Below are positions 9,978 to 17,310 of a DNA stretch of 64,000 bases, one piece after another. This DNA comes from Stenotrophomonas indicatrix. GTDB taxonomy: Bacteria > Pseudomonadota > Gammaproteobacteria > Xanthomonadales > Xanthomonadaceae. Location of the stretch: contig NZ_PEJS01000001.1 of the NCBI RefSeq assembly GCF_002750975.1, positions 372,001 through 436,000 of the forward strand. The letters are read 5' to 3'. Made by a program: the position numbers and the translations under genes. Under the pieces are notes generated by a model, which ran no database searches, was not told the DNA's origin, and saw nothing but the letters and a program-made list of their open reading frames with translations. Numbering within the stretch: the first letter of the stretch is position 1; each line of letters opens with the position of its first letter.

Positions 9978-11036
9978 ATGGACTCATTGACCCAGATCGT
10001 TCTTGGCGGCGCCGTCGCTGCCGCCATTGCCCCGCCTGGACACCGCCGTGCCGCCCTGCTGGCCGGTGCCGCGCTCGGTACCCTGCCGGACCTGGATGCC
10101 CTCTGGCTGGGCTTTGCCGCCGCCGACCCGGTGGCGAACATGACCGACCATCGCAGCTTCAGCCATTCGCTGCTGGTGCTGCCGTGGGTGGCCGCGCTGA
10201 TCTGGTGGCTGTTCAAGCGCTTCGGCAACGGCCGGGTGGCGCAATCACCGCTGCGCTGGTTCTGGGCGATCCAGCTGGCGCTGGTCACCCATCCGGTGCT
10301 GGATGCGTTCACTGTCTACGGCACGCAGCTGTGGTGGCCGTTGCAGCCACATCCCGCGATGGGCTCGAGTGTCTTCATCATCGATCCCGGCTACACGGTG
10401 TGGCTGCTGCTGGGCTGCGTGCTGGCGTGGTTCGGCCGCGCGCGACCGTGGGTGGGCAAGGTGCTCTGCGTTGCGTTGCTGCTCAGCAGTGCGTACCTGG
10501 GCTGGGGACTGATCGCCAAGGCACAGGTCGACCGCGCCGCGCAGCAGAGCCTGGCCGCGATGGGCCTGGGCGACGCGCCGCGGTTCTCGGTGCCGATGCC
10601 GTTCAATACCCTGTTGTGGCGGGTCGTGGCGATGACCCCGAATGGCTACGTGGTCGCTGACCGCTCGCTGGTGGCCGACCGCGGGCCGATGCGTTTCGAG
10701 GGGCATCCGTCCAACGTGCAGGCCTTGCGCGAAGCGGCGGAAATTCCGGCAGTACGGCGCCTGCAGTGGTTCAACCGTGGCTTCATGCGCGCACAGGTGG
10801 TGCAGGGCAGGCTGGTGCTGAGCGACCTGCGCATGGGGCTGGAGCCGGACTACACCTTCAATTTCGCGGTGGCCGAGCAGGTTGACGGCCAGTGGCGCGC
10901 GATCGTGCCCGAGCAGTTGCGGGTGGACTACAGCAGCCCGGCCGCGCGTGCCGATGCCGGCCGCCGGTTGTCGGCGATGTGGCAGCGCATCTGGCACGAA
11001 CCGGCGGCGGCGGACGGCGCCGCCGCGCACCCGTAG
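9978..11036 (+). CDS. Membrane-bound metal-dependent hydrolase (DUF457/YdjM type)
   Basis: Inner-membrane protein of 352 residues. The N-terminal half has the YdjM/YbcI-type signature: MDSLTQIVLGGAV, LPDLDAL, DHRSFSHSLL and THPVLDAFTVYGTQ carry the conserved Asp and His residues expected to bind metal. About four to five hydrophobic helices lie within residues 5-180. The C-terminal half is soluble. The substrate is unknown. The TAG stop codon (11034-11036) is the TAG of a GTAG repeat, so the repeat has defined the C-terminus. Confidence 0.75.
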   Translation: MDSLTQIVLGGAVAAAIAPPGHRRAALLAGAALGTLPDLDALWLGFAAADPVANMTDHRSFSHSLLVLPWVAALIWWLFKRFGNGRVAQSPLRWFWAIQLALVTHPVLDAFTVYGTQLWWPLQPHPAMGSSVFIIDPGYTVWLLLGCVLAWFGRARPWVGKVLCVALLLSSAYLGWGLIAKAQVDRAAQQSLAAMGLGDAPRFSVPMPFNTLLWRVVAMTPNGYVVADRSLVADRGPMRFEGHPSNVQALREAAEIPAVRRLQWFNRGFMRAQVVQGRLVLSDLRMGLEPDYTFNFAVAEQVDGQWRAIVPEQLRVDYSSPAARADAGRRLSAMWQRIWHEPAAADGAAAHP

Positions 11037-11128
11037 ATCCACGCCACGGCCCATCAGCCCAGTAGATCCACGCCACGCGTGGATGGCGCAGTGCATCGAC
11101 ACCCAGTAGATCCACGCCATGCGTGGAT
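11033..11128 (+). repeat. Three SMAG elements (one degenerate) at a convergent junction
   Basis: GTAGATCCACGC-type palindromes at 11062-11084 and 11106-11128 follow a degenerate copy at 11033 that has kept GTAGATCCACGCCA but lost its right arm. The first copy supplies the stop codon of the upstream hydrolase gene. The cluster fills the gap to the convergent methyltransferase gene. Confidence 0.85.
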
Positions 11129-11146
11129 GGCGTGTACCGCGGCCGC

Positions 11147-11974
11147 TCAATACACCGTTGCGCGGCCCTGCACGAACGAATAGAAGAACACCGCGTTCGG
11201 ATCGTTCTGCACCAGCCGGAACTCGCGGCGCATGCCCTCCACCGTCTCTTCGTCCACCGTGCCGGCCTGCAGCAGCTGGTCGGCCGCCGACAGCAGCAGC
11301 TGTTCCCAGAACGCGATCATCGTCTTGCGACGTGCCGGTTCGCGGTTGTCCAGATGGATGGTCTTGATCTCGGTGTGCACATCGCGGAAGCCACCGGCCA
11401 GCAGCAGGTTGCCCAGCTTGGCGCCGACGAACGGATCACCGCCGTGGTCGTACTGGAAATCGTTGAAGGCCATCCAGTAGCGCCAGATGTGCGGCGAATA
11501 CGGATCAAGCAGGAACGAAGCATTCATCACCTCGGTGATGTAGACCGGCGAGCCCGGGGCCAACACGCGGCGCACTTCACTCAGCACGCGCGCCGGCGAG
11601 GGTACGTGTTCCAGCACCCAGCACAGGAACGCCGCATCGAAGCTGCGGGCCTCGAAAGGCAGTTCGCCGGCATCGGCCTGCTGCAGGGTGTAACGGTCGT
11701 TGCACCACGGTGTGCGCGCCAGGTTCTCCCGCGCGGTTTGCAGCTGGGCCTCGCTCAGGTCCACGCCGGTCACGTGCAGCTCGGGGAAGCGGCGCAGCAG
11801 GATCTCGGTCTGCGCGCCCACGCCACTGCCGACTTCCAACAGGCGCTTTGCGCCGCTGTAATCGATCTGGCCGAAGATGCTCGATTCCAGCAGGCGTGCC
11901 TGGGTCATCAGGCGCTGCTGCTCGGTGCCGGAGAACCCGTGCAGGTAGGTCGGGGAAGAAATAGGCGGGGTCAT
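11147..11974 (-). CDS. Class I SAM-dependent methyltransferase
   Basis: A 275-residue Rossmann-fold methyltransferase. Motif I is LLEVGSGVGAQTE (about residues 43-55), followed by the acidic loop VTGVDLS, DAGELPFEARSFDAAFLCWVLEHV and the post-motif region RRVLAPGSPVYITEV. This pattern fits small-molecule methyltransferases of the UbiE/Methyltransf_11 type. The substrate is not evident. The start lies 10 bp after the dusB stop on the same strand, so the two are probably co-transcribed, which weakly suggests an RNA or housekeeping link. Confidence 0.8.
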   Translation of the reverse strand: MTPPISSPTYLHGFSGTEQQRLMTQARLLESSIFGQIDYSGAKRLLEVGSGVGAQTEILLRRFPELHVTGVDLSEAQLQTARENLARTPWCNDRYTLQQADAGELPFEARSFDAAFLCWVLEHVPSPARVLSEVRRVLAPGSPVYITEVMNASFLLDPYSPHIWRYWMAFNDFQYDHGGDPFVGAKLGNLLLAGGFRDVHTEIKTIHLDNREPARRKTMIAFWEQLLLSAADQLLQAGTVDEETVEGMRREFRLVQNDPNAVFFYSFVQGRATVY

Positions 11975-11984
11975 GGCGGCGGGC

Positions 11985-12980
11985 TCAGGCAGCGGAAGAC
12001 ATCGCCGGTTCCCCGGCGATCAGGCGGTCGAAATAGTCGGTGGTCAGCGCGATCTGGCTGGCCGGATCTTCGGCGCGGTTGACCACCGCGCGGAACGCGG
12101 CATTCTCCGGCCGGTCCTTGGCGTACCAGCCAAGGTGCTTGCGCGCGATGCGCACGCCCTGCGGTTCGCCGTAGAAATCGTGCAGCGCGTGCAGATGGCC
12201 GAGCAGGATGTCGCGGACTTCGGCCAGTGACGGCGGCGGCAGTTCTTCGCCGGTGGCCAGGTAATGCGCCACTTCGCGGAAGATCCACGGCCGGCCCTGT
12301 GCGGAGCGGCCGATCATCACCGCATCCACGCCGGTCTGCTGCAGGACGAAGGCGGCCTTCTGCGGCGAATCGATATCGCCGTTGGCGATCACCGGGATGC
12401 GCAGCGCGGCCTTGATCTCGCCGATCGTGGCGTACTCGGCCTGGCCGGTGTAATGCTGGTCGCGGGTACGGCCGTGCACCGCCAGCGCAGCGATGCCACT
12501 GTCTTCGGCGATGCGCGCGATGAGTGGGCCGTTGCGATGGTCGCAGTCCCAGCCGGTGCGGATCTTCAGCGTAACCGGCACGTCCACCGCGTTCACCACT
12601 GCTTCCAGGATGCGCGCGACCAGCTGCTCGTCGCGCATCAGCGCTGACCCCGCCCAGGCGTTGCACACCTTCTTGGCCGGGCAGCCCATGTTGATGTCGA
12701 TGATCTGCGCGCCATGGTCGACGTTGTAACGCGCTGCCTCGGCCAGCTGCTGCGGCTCGGTGCCGGCGATCTGCACGCTGATCGGCGCTGGTTCACCGGC
12801 ATGGTCCATGCGGTGGATGGACTTGCGCGTGTTCCAGAAGCGCGGGTCGCTGATGGTCATTTCCGAGGCGGCCAGGCCCGCGCCCAGCCGTTTGCACAGC
12901 AGGCGGAAGGGTTTGTCGGTAACGCCGGCCATGGGCGCAAGCACGACGTTGGGGGCAATGGAGTACGGGCCGATCTGCAT
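11985..12980 (-). CDS. dusB: tRNA-dihydrouridine synthase B
   Basis: FMN- and NADPH-dependent reduction of uridine to dihydrouridine in tRNA. The 331-residue protein shows LAPMAGVTDKPFR at the N-terminus, the NMGCPAKKVCNAWAGSALM segment with the catalytic Cys of KVCN, then VHGRTRDQHYTG, ANGDIDS and MIGRSAQGRPWIF, the phosphate-binding end of the TIM barrel. The IGPYSIAPNVVLAPM opening and GNRP-like region match DusB rather than DusA or DusC. In enterobacteria dusB precedes fis; here fis is absent and a methyltransferase gene follows. Start ATG at 12980. Confidence 0.93.
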   Translation of the reverse strand: MQIGPYSIAPNVVLAPMAGVTDKPFRLLCKRLGAGLAASEMTISDPRFWNTRKSIHRMDHAGEPAPISVQIAGTEPQQLAEAARYNVDHGAQIIDINMGCPAKKVCNAWAGSALMRDEQLVARILEAVVNAVDVPVTLKIRTGWDCDHRNGPLIARIAEDSGIAALAVHGRTRDQHYTGQAEYATIGEIKAALRIPVIANGDIDSPQKAAFVLQQTGVDAVMIGRSAQGRPWIFREVAHYLATGEELPPPSLAEVRDILLGHLHALHDFYGEPQGVRIARKHLGWYAKDRPENAAFRAVVNRAEDPASQIALTTDYFDRLIAGEPAMSSAA

Positions 12981-13168
12981 GTGCCCATTGTAGGGCGCGG
13001 CAGGCGCCCCGGCTGGGTTTGCGGCTCGCCGGTTCAGGCCGATCCTGACCGACCTCATGCCGGACGGGCATCAGCAGATGCTTGATGGTCGCTTCCGTCG
13101 CCCCCACGGGCCGGTCATGGTGGGCGGCTGGGCGGGCCGGCAAGGCGCATCCACGCACCCAACACCCG

Positions 13169-13237
13169 GTAGATCCACGCCATGCGTGGATGGGGCCATC
13201 GCACCCAGCACCCGGTAGATCCACGCCATGCGTGGAT
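13169..13237 (+). repeat. Two direct SMAG elements
   Basis: Two identical GTAGATCCACGC-type palindromes (13169-13191 and 13215-13237), 46 bp apart in the same orientation, lie between dusB and the rbsK terminator. They are the only recognisable content of this 336-bp gap apart from that terminator. Confidence 0.88.
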
Positions 13238-13258
13238 GGGGCCTTGCCCATGAACGTG

Positions 13259-13288
13259 AAAAGGCCCGGGCATCTGCATGCCCGGGCC
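13259..13288 (-). terminator. Rho-independent terminator after ribokinase
   Basis: A perfect 11-bp stem (GGCCCGGGCAT / ATGCCCGGGCC) with loop CTGC. On the minus strand it is followed by TTTT, a textbook intrinsic terminator 29 bp after the kinase stop. Confidence 0.88.
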
Positions 13289-13316
13289 CGATCATCATCC
13301 CCACGGGGATGTCGCG

Positions 13317-14282
13317 TTACTTCACTTCGGCATCGGCCGGGGTGAAGCGCGGCATCGCCGCCGCTGCGCCTTCCTTCTCGGTCGAGCGACCGGCGAACTG
13401 GTTGGCGAAGCGCACGTGGCGGGCGAACGGAGCGTCCGGCACCTGTGCCATCGAGGCCACCAGCGCACCGTTGAAGGCATCGCCGGCACCGGTGGTGTCG
13501 ATCGCCTGCACCTGTTCGGCACCCACGCGGTAGTACGGCTGGGTGTCGCCACGCAGGTGCTCGTCGGCATGCGACACGAACACGCCCACCGAACCCAGAG
13601 TCACCACCACCGTGCCGTTGCCGACCAGCTTGCGGCACAGCGCGTGCAGGCTGGCACCGTCCAGCGCGGCGACGTCATTGGCATCCACGCGCTCGCCGAC
13701 ATGACGGCCGAGCAGGGCGGCGAACTCGGTCTCGTTCGGGGTGATCACATCGGCCAGCTTCAGCAGGCCGATGCTCGACGGGGCGTCGGCCGGGGCGGCG
13801 TTGAGAACGGTGGTGACACCGGCCTCACGGGCCACGGCCAGGGCCGCTTCGATGGTCTGCACCGGCGATTCCAGCTGCACCAGCACCACTTTGGCGCCGG
13901 TCAGCAGGGCCTGCTGTTGCTGTACGAAGTCGGTGCTCAGCGCCGCGTTGGCACCCGGGCCGATGACGATGGTGTTGCGGCCACGGGCATCGACGTAGAT
14001 GCCGGCGGTGCCGGTCGGCTCGCTGCTGGCTTCGGCGATCAGCGCGAAACCATCCTGCGCGGCCAGGTCACGGGCGGTGGCACCACCGGCGTCGTCGCCC
14101 AGTGCACACAGGAAGCTGGTGTCAGCGCCGGCACGGCAGGCGGCAACGGCCTGGTTGAAGCCCTTGCCACCGGGACCGGTGCTGTAGCGGCCGGCAATGG
14201 TCGCACCCGGTGCCGGCAGCGACTCGCACCGCCACACGTGATCGACATTGAAGGAACCGACGACAACGACACTGCTGCTCAT
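13317..14282 (-). CDS. rbsK: PfkB-family sugar kinase, probable ribokinase
   Basis: Phosphorylates ribose (or a nucleoside) using ATP. The 321-residue protein has the PfkB fold: GSFNVDHVWR at the N-terminus, signature 1 GPGGKGFNQAVAA near residue 40, and signature 2 DTTGAGDAFNGALV near residue 260 with the catalytic Asp. It follows a NupC-type nucleoside transporter gene by 26 bp on the same strand, so it probably acts on ribose released from imported nucleosides; a nucleoside-kinase role is the alternative. Start ATG at 14282; the longer upstream frame runs into the transporter gene and is not used. Confidence 0.82.
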   Translation of the reverse strand: MSSSVVVVGSFNVDHVWRCESLPAPGATIAGRYSTGPGGKGFNQAVAACRAGADTSFLCALGDDAGGATARDLAAQDGFALIAEASSEPTGTAGIYVDARGRNTIVIGPGANAALSTDFVQQQQALLTGAKVVLVQLESPVQTIEAALAVAREAGVTTVLNAAPADAPSSIGLLKLADVITPNETEFAALLGRHVGERVDANDVAALDGASLHALCRKLVGNGTVVVTLGSVGVFVSHADEHLRGDTQPYYRVGAEQVQAIDTTGAGDAFNGALVASMAQVPDAPFARHVRFANQFAGRSTEKEGAAAAMPRFTPADAEVK

Positions 14283-14308
14283 AGGGAATCTGTTCTCGAA
14301 ACTAGGGT

Positions 14309-15607
14309 TCAGCTGAAATGCGTCAGCACGCCGGCGATGGTAGCCGTCATGAAGGTGGCGATGGTACCGCCCAGCACCGCGCGCAGGCCGAACTTGGCCA
14401 GATCGTGGCGACGTTCCGGTGCCAACCCGCCGATGCCGCCAATCTGGATCGCGATCGAACTGAAATTGGCGAAGCCACACAGCGCGTAGGTGGCGATCAG
14501 GCGACCTTCGTCGGACAGGCTCATGCCCGGCACCTGGCCATTCACGATCTTCGACAGTTCGGTGTAGGCGACGAACTCGTTGATCACGACTTTCTGGCCG
14601 ATCAGCGAACCGACGGTGGTGGCGTCGGCCCAGGGGGTGCCGATCACCCAGGCGATCGGGGCCAGCACGTAACCGAAGATGGTCGACAGGTCGGTCGGCT
14701 TGCCGATCGCAGCCGCCAGGCCGGTCACTTCACCGATCCAGGTCAGCGGCGCATTGAGCAGGGCGATCAGGGCGATGAAGGCCAGCAGCATCGCACCGAT
14801 GTTCAGGGCCAGCTTCAGGCCGTCACCGGCGCCGGCGGCGGCCGCGTCGATGATGTTGCTGGAGGTCTTCTCCACTTCCATCTTGACCGTGCCGCGGGTC
14901 AGCGGGGTGCCGGTTTCCGGAATCAGCAGCTTGGCCACGACCAGGGTGGCCGGGGCCGCCATGATGCTGGCCGCCAGCAGGTGCTTGGCGTAGAACGCCT
15001 GCTGCACCGGATCGCCACCGCCCAGCATGCCCACGTACGCGGCAAGCACGCCGCCGGCGATATGGGCCATGCCGCCGATCATCATCGTCAGCAGTTCGGA
15101 CTGGGTCATCTCGGCGATGTACGGACGCACCGTCAGCGGCGCCTCGGTCTGGCCGATGAACACGCTGGCGCAGACGCTGGTGGTTTCCGCACCGGACACG
15201 CGCATCACCTTGGTGATCGACCAGGCCATCACCCGCACGATCGCCTGCATGACGTTGAGGTGGTACATGACCCCCATCAGCGCCGAGAAGAAGATGATCG
15301 TCGGCAGCACCTGGAAGGCGAAGATGAAACCGTAGTTCTTGACGTCCATCAACGAGCCGAAGATGAACTTCGAACCTTCGTTGACGAAGCTCAGCACTTT
15401 CACGAAGCCCTGGCCCAGCGCATCGAACACGTCGCGCCCGCCCGGAACCAGGATCACCAGGGCCGCAAAGGCGATCTGCAGGGTGATGCCGGTGGCGACC
15501 AGCTTCCAGTCCACCGCGCGCTTGTTGTTGGAAAACAGCCAGGTGATGCCGATCAGCACCGCCAAACCGAACAGGCCGAAGCCGATCCTGCCCAAACCTT
15601 CGACCAT
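14309..15607 (-). CDS. NupC-family concentrative nucleoside transporter
   Basis: Inner-membrane Na+ or H+ coupled nucleoside importer, 432 residues. It has an N-terminal helix pair, the gate domain (FFSALMGVMYHLNVMQ) and the conserved nucleoside-binding stretch SVFIGQTEAPLTVRPYI with its Gln-Thr-Glu, then MIGGMAHIAGGVLAAYV. The second half carries EFVAYTELS and ALCGFANFSSIAIQIGG, both typical of the CNT family. It is the first gene of a two-gene unit with the ribokinase-like gene. Confidence 0.9.
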   Translation of the reverse strand: MVEGLGRIGFGLFGLAVLIGITWLFSNNKRAVDWKLVATGITLQIAFAALVILVPGGRDVFDALGQGFVKVLSFVNEGSKFIFGSLMDVKNYGFIFAFQVLPTIIFFSALMGVMYHLNVMQAIVRVMAWSITKVMRVSGAETTSVCASVFIGQTEAPLTVRPYIAEMTQSELLTMMIGGMAHIAGGVLAAYVGMLGGGDPVQQAFYAKHLLAASIMAAPATLVVAKLLIPETGTPLTRGTVKMEVEKTSSNIIDAAAAGAGDGLKLALNIGAMLLAFIALIALLNAPLTWIGEVTGLAAAIGKPTDLSTIFGYVLAPIAWVIGTPWADATTVGSLIGQKVVINEFVAYTELSKIVNGQVPGMSLSDEGRLIATYALCGFANFSSIAIQIGGIGGLAPERRHDLAKFGLRAVLGGTIATFMTATIAGVLTHFS

Positions 15608-15800
15608 CTGAGTGACTCCCCTGGGGCGTCGCGAAAAACGGGAAGCCTAGTGCAGGGCAGGGGCCGGAGCAAGGAAAAGCCGTCTGCGCGCGGCCATCGG
15701 CTCCGATCAGGCCAGCAACAGCAAGGGGTTGCGCCTGCCGGGACAGGTAGAATGATGGCTTGATCCCGGCCCGTATGCGGGCCCGCAGCAGGAGAATCGC

Positions 15801-16772
15801 ATGCTCTACCGTCGCCTTGGCTCCACCGGCCTGCCGATGTCCGCCCTGTCCTTCGGCGCCTGGGTGACCTTCGGCGACCAGGTGCCGCGCGACGAGGCGC
15901 GCAACCTGGTGGCGGCGGCCTGGGACCATGGCATCAACTTCTTCGACAACGCCGAGGGCTATGCCAACGGCCGCGCCGAGCAGGTGATGGGCGATGTGAT
16001 GGCCGACCTGCGCCTGCCGCGCGATGGCTTCTGTGTGTCCAGCAAGGTGTTCTTCGGCAGTGCCAAGGACCCCCGGCCCACCCAGCGCGGCCTGTCGCGC
16101 AAGCATGTGACCGACGCCTGCCATGCTGCGCTCAAGCGCCTGCGGGTGGACTACCTGGACCTTTATTACTGTCATCGTCCGGATCCGGACGCGCCGATCG
16201 CTGAGACGGTGCATGCCATGGACACCCTGGTCCGGCAGGGCAAGGTGCTGTACTGGGGCACGTCGGAATGGTCGGCCAACCAGATCCAGGAGGCGGTGGA
16301 CATCGCCGCGCGCCACAACCTGCAGGCGCCGTCGATGGAGCAGCCGCAGTACAACCTGCTGCACCGTCAGCGCGTGGAAGTGGAGTACGCGCCGCTGTAT
16401 GCCACCGCCGGACTGGGCACCACGATCTTCTCGCCGCTGGCCTCGGGCCTGCTGAGCGGCAAGTACGACGATGGCGTCCCGGCCGATGCGCGCCTGGGCC
16501 GCGAAGGCATGGGCTGGCTGCAGGACCTGGTGCTGGGCGACAACGCCGATGAGCGTTTGGCCCGGGTGCGCCGCTTCAGTGCGGTGGCCCGCGAGCTGGG
16601 TCACGCCCCGGCCAGCCTGGCCATCGCCTGGTGCCTGCGCAATCCCAACGTCTCCAGCGTGATCCTCGGCGCCAGCCGGGTCAGCCAGCTGCTGCAGAAC
16701 CTGCAGGCGCTGGACGTGCTGGCGCAGGTGGACGACGCCGGCTGGGCGCAGGTGGAAGCCGTATTCGCCTGA
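15801..16772 (+). CDS. Aldo/keto reductase, potassium-channel beta-subunit-like
   Basis: NADPH-dependent carbonyl reductase with a TIM barrel, 323 residues. The catalytic tetrad is readable: Asp49 and Tyr54 in NFFDNAEGYANG, Lys82 in SSKVFF and His in YYCHRPDPD. The C-terminal cofactor loop (VILGASRVSQLLQNLQAL) is also present. The opening MLYRRLGSTGLPMSALSFGAWVTFG is typical of the Kv-beta/YghZ branch. Substrates are probably small aldehydes. It has its own leader (15608-15800) and a GGAG site before the ATG; a weak hairpin follows the stop. Confidence 0.87.
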   Translation: MLYRRLGSTGLPMSALSFGAWVTFGDQVPRDEARNLVAAAWDHGINFFDNAEGYANGRAEQVMGDVMADLRLPRDGFCVSSKVFFGSAKDPRPTQRGLSRKHVTDACHAALKRLRVDYLDLYYCHRPDPDAPIAETVHAMDTLVRQGKVLYWGTSEWSANQIQEAVDIAARHNLQAPSMEQPQYNLLHRQRVEVEYAPLYATAGLGTTIFSPLASGLLSGKYDDGVPADARLGREGMGWLQDLVLGDNADERLARVRRFSAVARELGHAPASLAIAWCLRNPNVSSVILGASRVSQLLQNLQALDVLAQVDDAGWAQVEAVFA

Positions 16773-16921
16773 GGAACGGGGACAGGTGGCAGGGCCGAAC
16801 CCACGCTCGGTCGGCCCTCCCGCGCCCAGTCGGGCCCATTCCAATAGATGGTAGCTATCGAAGTTTAGATTTCGATCATTAATTCCATCAATGAAGTTGA
16901 GAATGGTTGTTGATTGTCAAC

Positions 16922-16936
16922 TGAGAATCATTATCA
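16922..16936 (+). promoter_or_regulatory. Fur box
   Basis: TGAGAAT-C-ATTATCA matches the 7-1-7 Fur consensus at 14 of 15 positions. A second TGAGAAT half-site lies at 16898-16904. Both sit in an unusually AT-rich patch (about 16845-16945) just ahead of hemP. Iron-replete repression of the haem-uptake cluster is expected. Confidence 0.85.
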
Positions 16937-16963
16937 TTTAACTCGTCCCTCGCACGAGTCCAG

Positions 16964-17164
16964 ATGCTCATGAATGCTCAACCTGTACTGCTGCGCCCCG
17001 AAACGCTGACCCTCCGCGACCGCCCGGTGCGTGTCGTGCCGCCGGAAGAGGTCATCGACAGCGAAGCCCTGCTCAAGGGCCGTCGTGAAATCCTGATCCA
17101 GCACGGTGACCGCTTCTACCGTCTGCGTCATACCAGCAACGACAAGCTGATCCTGACCAAGTAA
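16964..17164 (+). CDS. hemP: Haemin uptake protein HemP/HmuP
   Basis: A 66-residue basic protein of the HemP/HmuP family, a cytoplasmic factor needed for expression of haem receptors in several proteobacteria. The C-terminal block RREILIQHGDRFYRLRHTSNDKLILTK is the family core. A second in-frame ATG at 16970 is equally possible as start. It lies 27 bp past the Fur box and 146 bp before the TonB receptor gene, and is very probably co-transcribed with it. Confidence 0.9.
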   Translation: MLMNAQPVLLRPETLTLRDRPVRVVPPEEVIDSEALLKGRREILIQHGDRFYRLRHTSNDKLILTK

Positions 17165-17310
17165 CGCGGTCTGGTCGCCCGCCTCCCTCCCTCCTGCCGG
17201 CAGCGCCGGCAGGGTGGGCGACCCGTCCGCTCCCGCTCTCTCCCCCTCGGTCTACCGTTCATGCCTGTCTGGTGTGGCGGTGGCCGGGGGTTCCCTTGCC
17301 TGACCGAACG

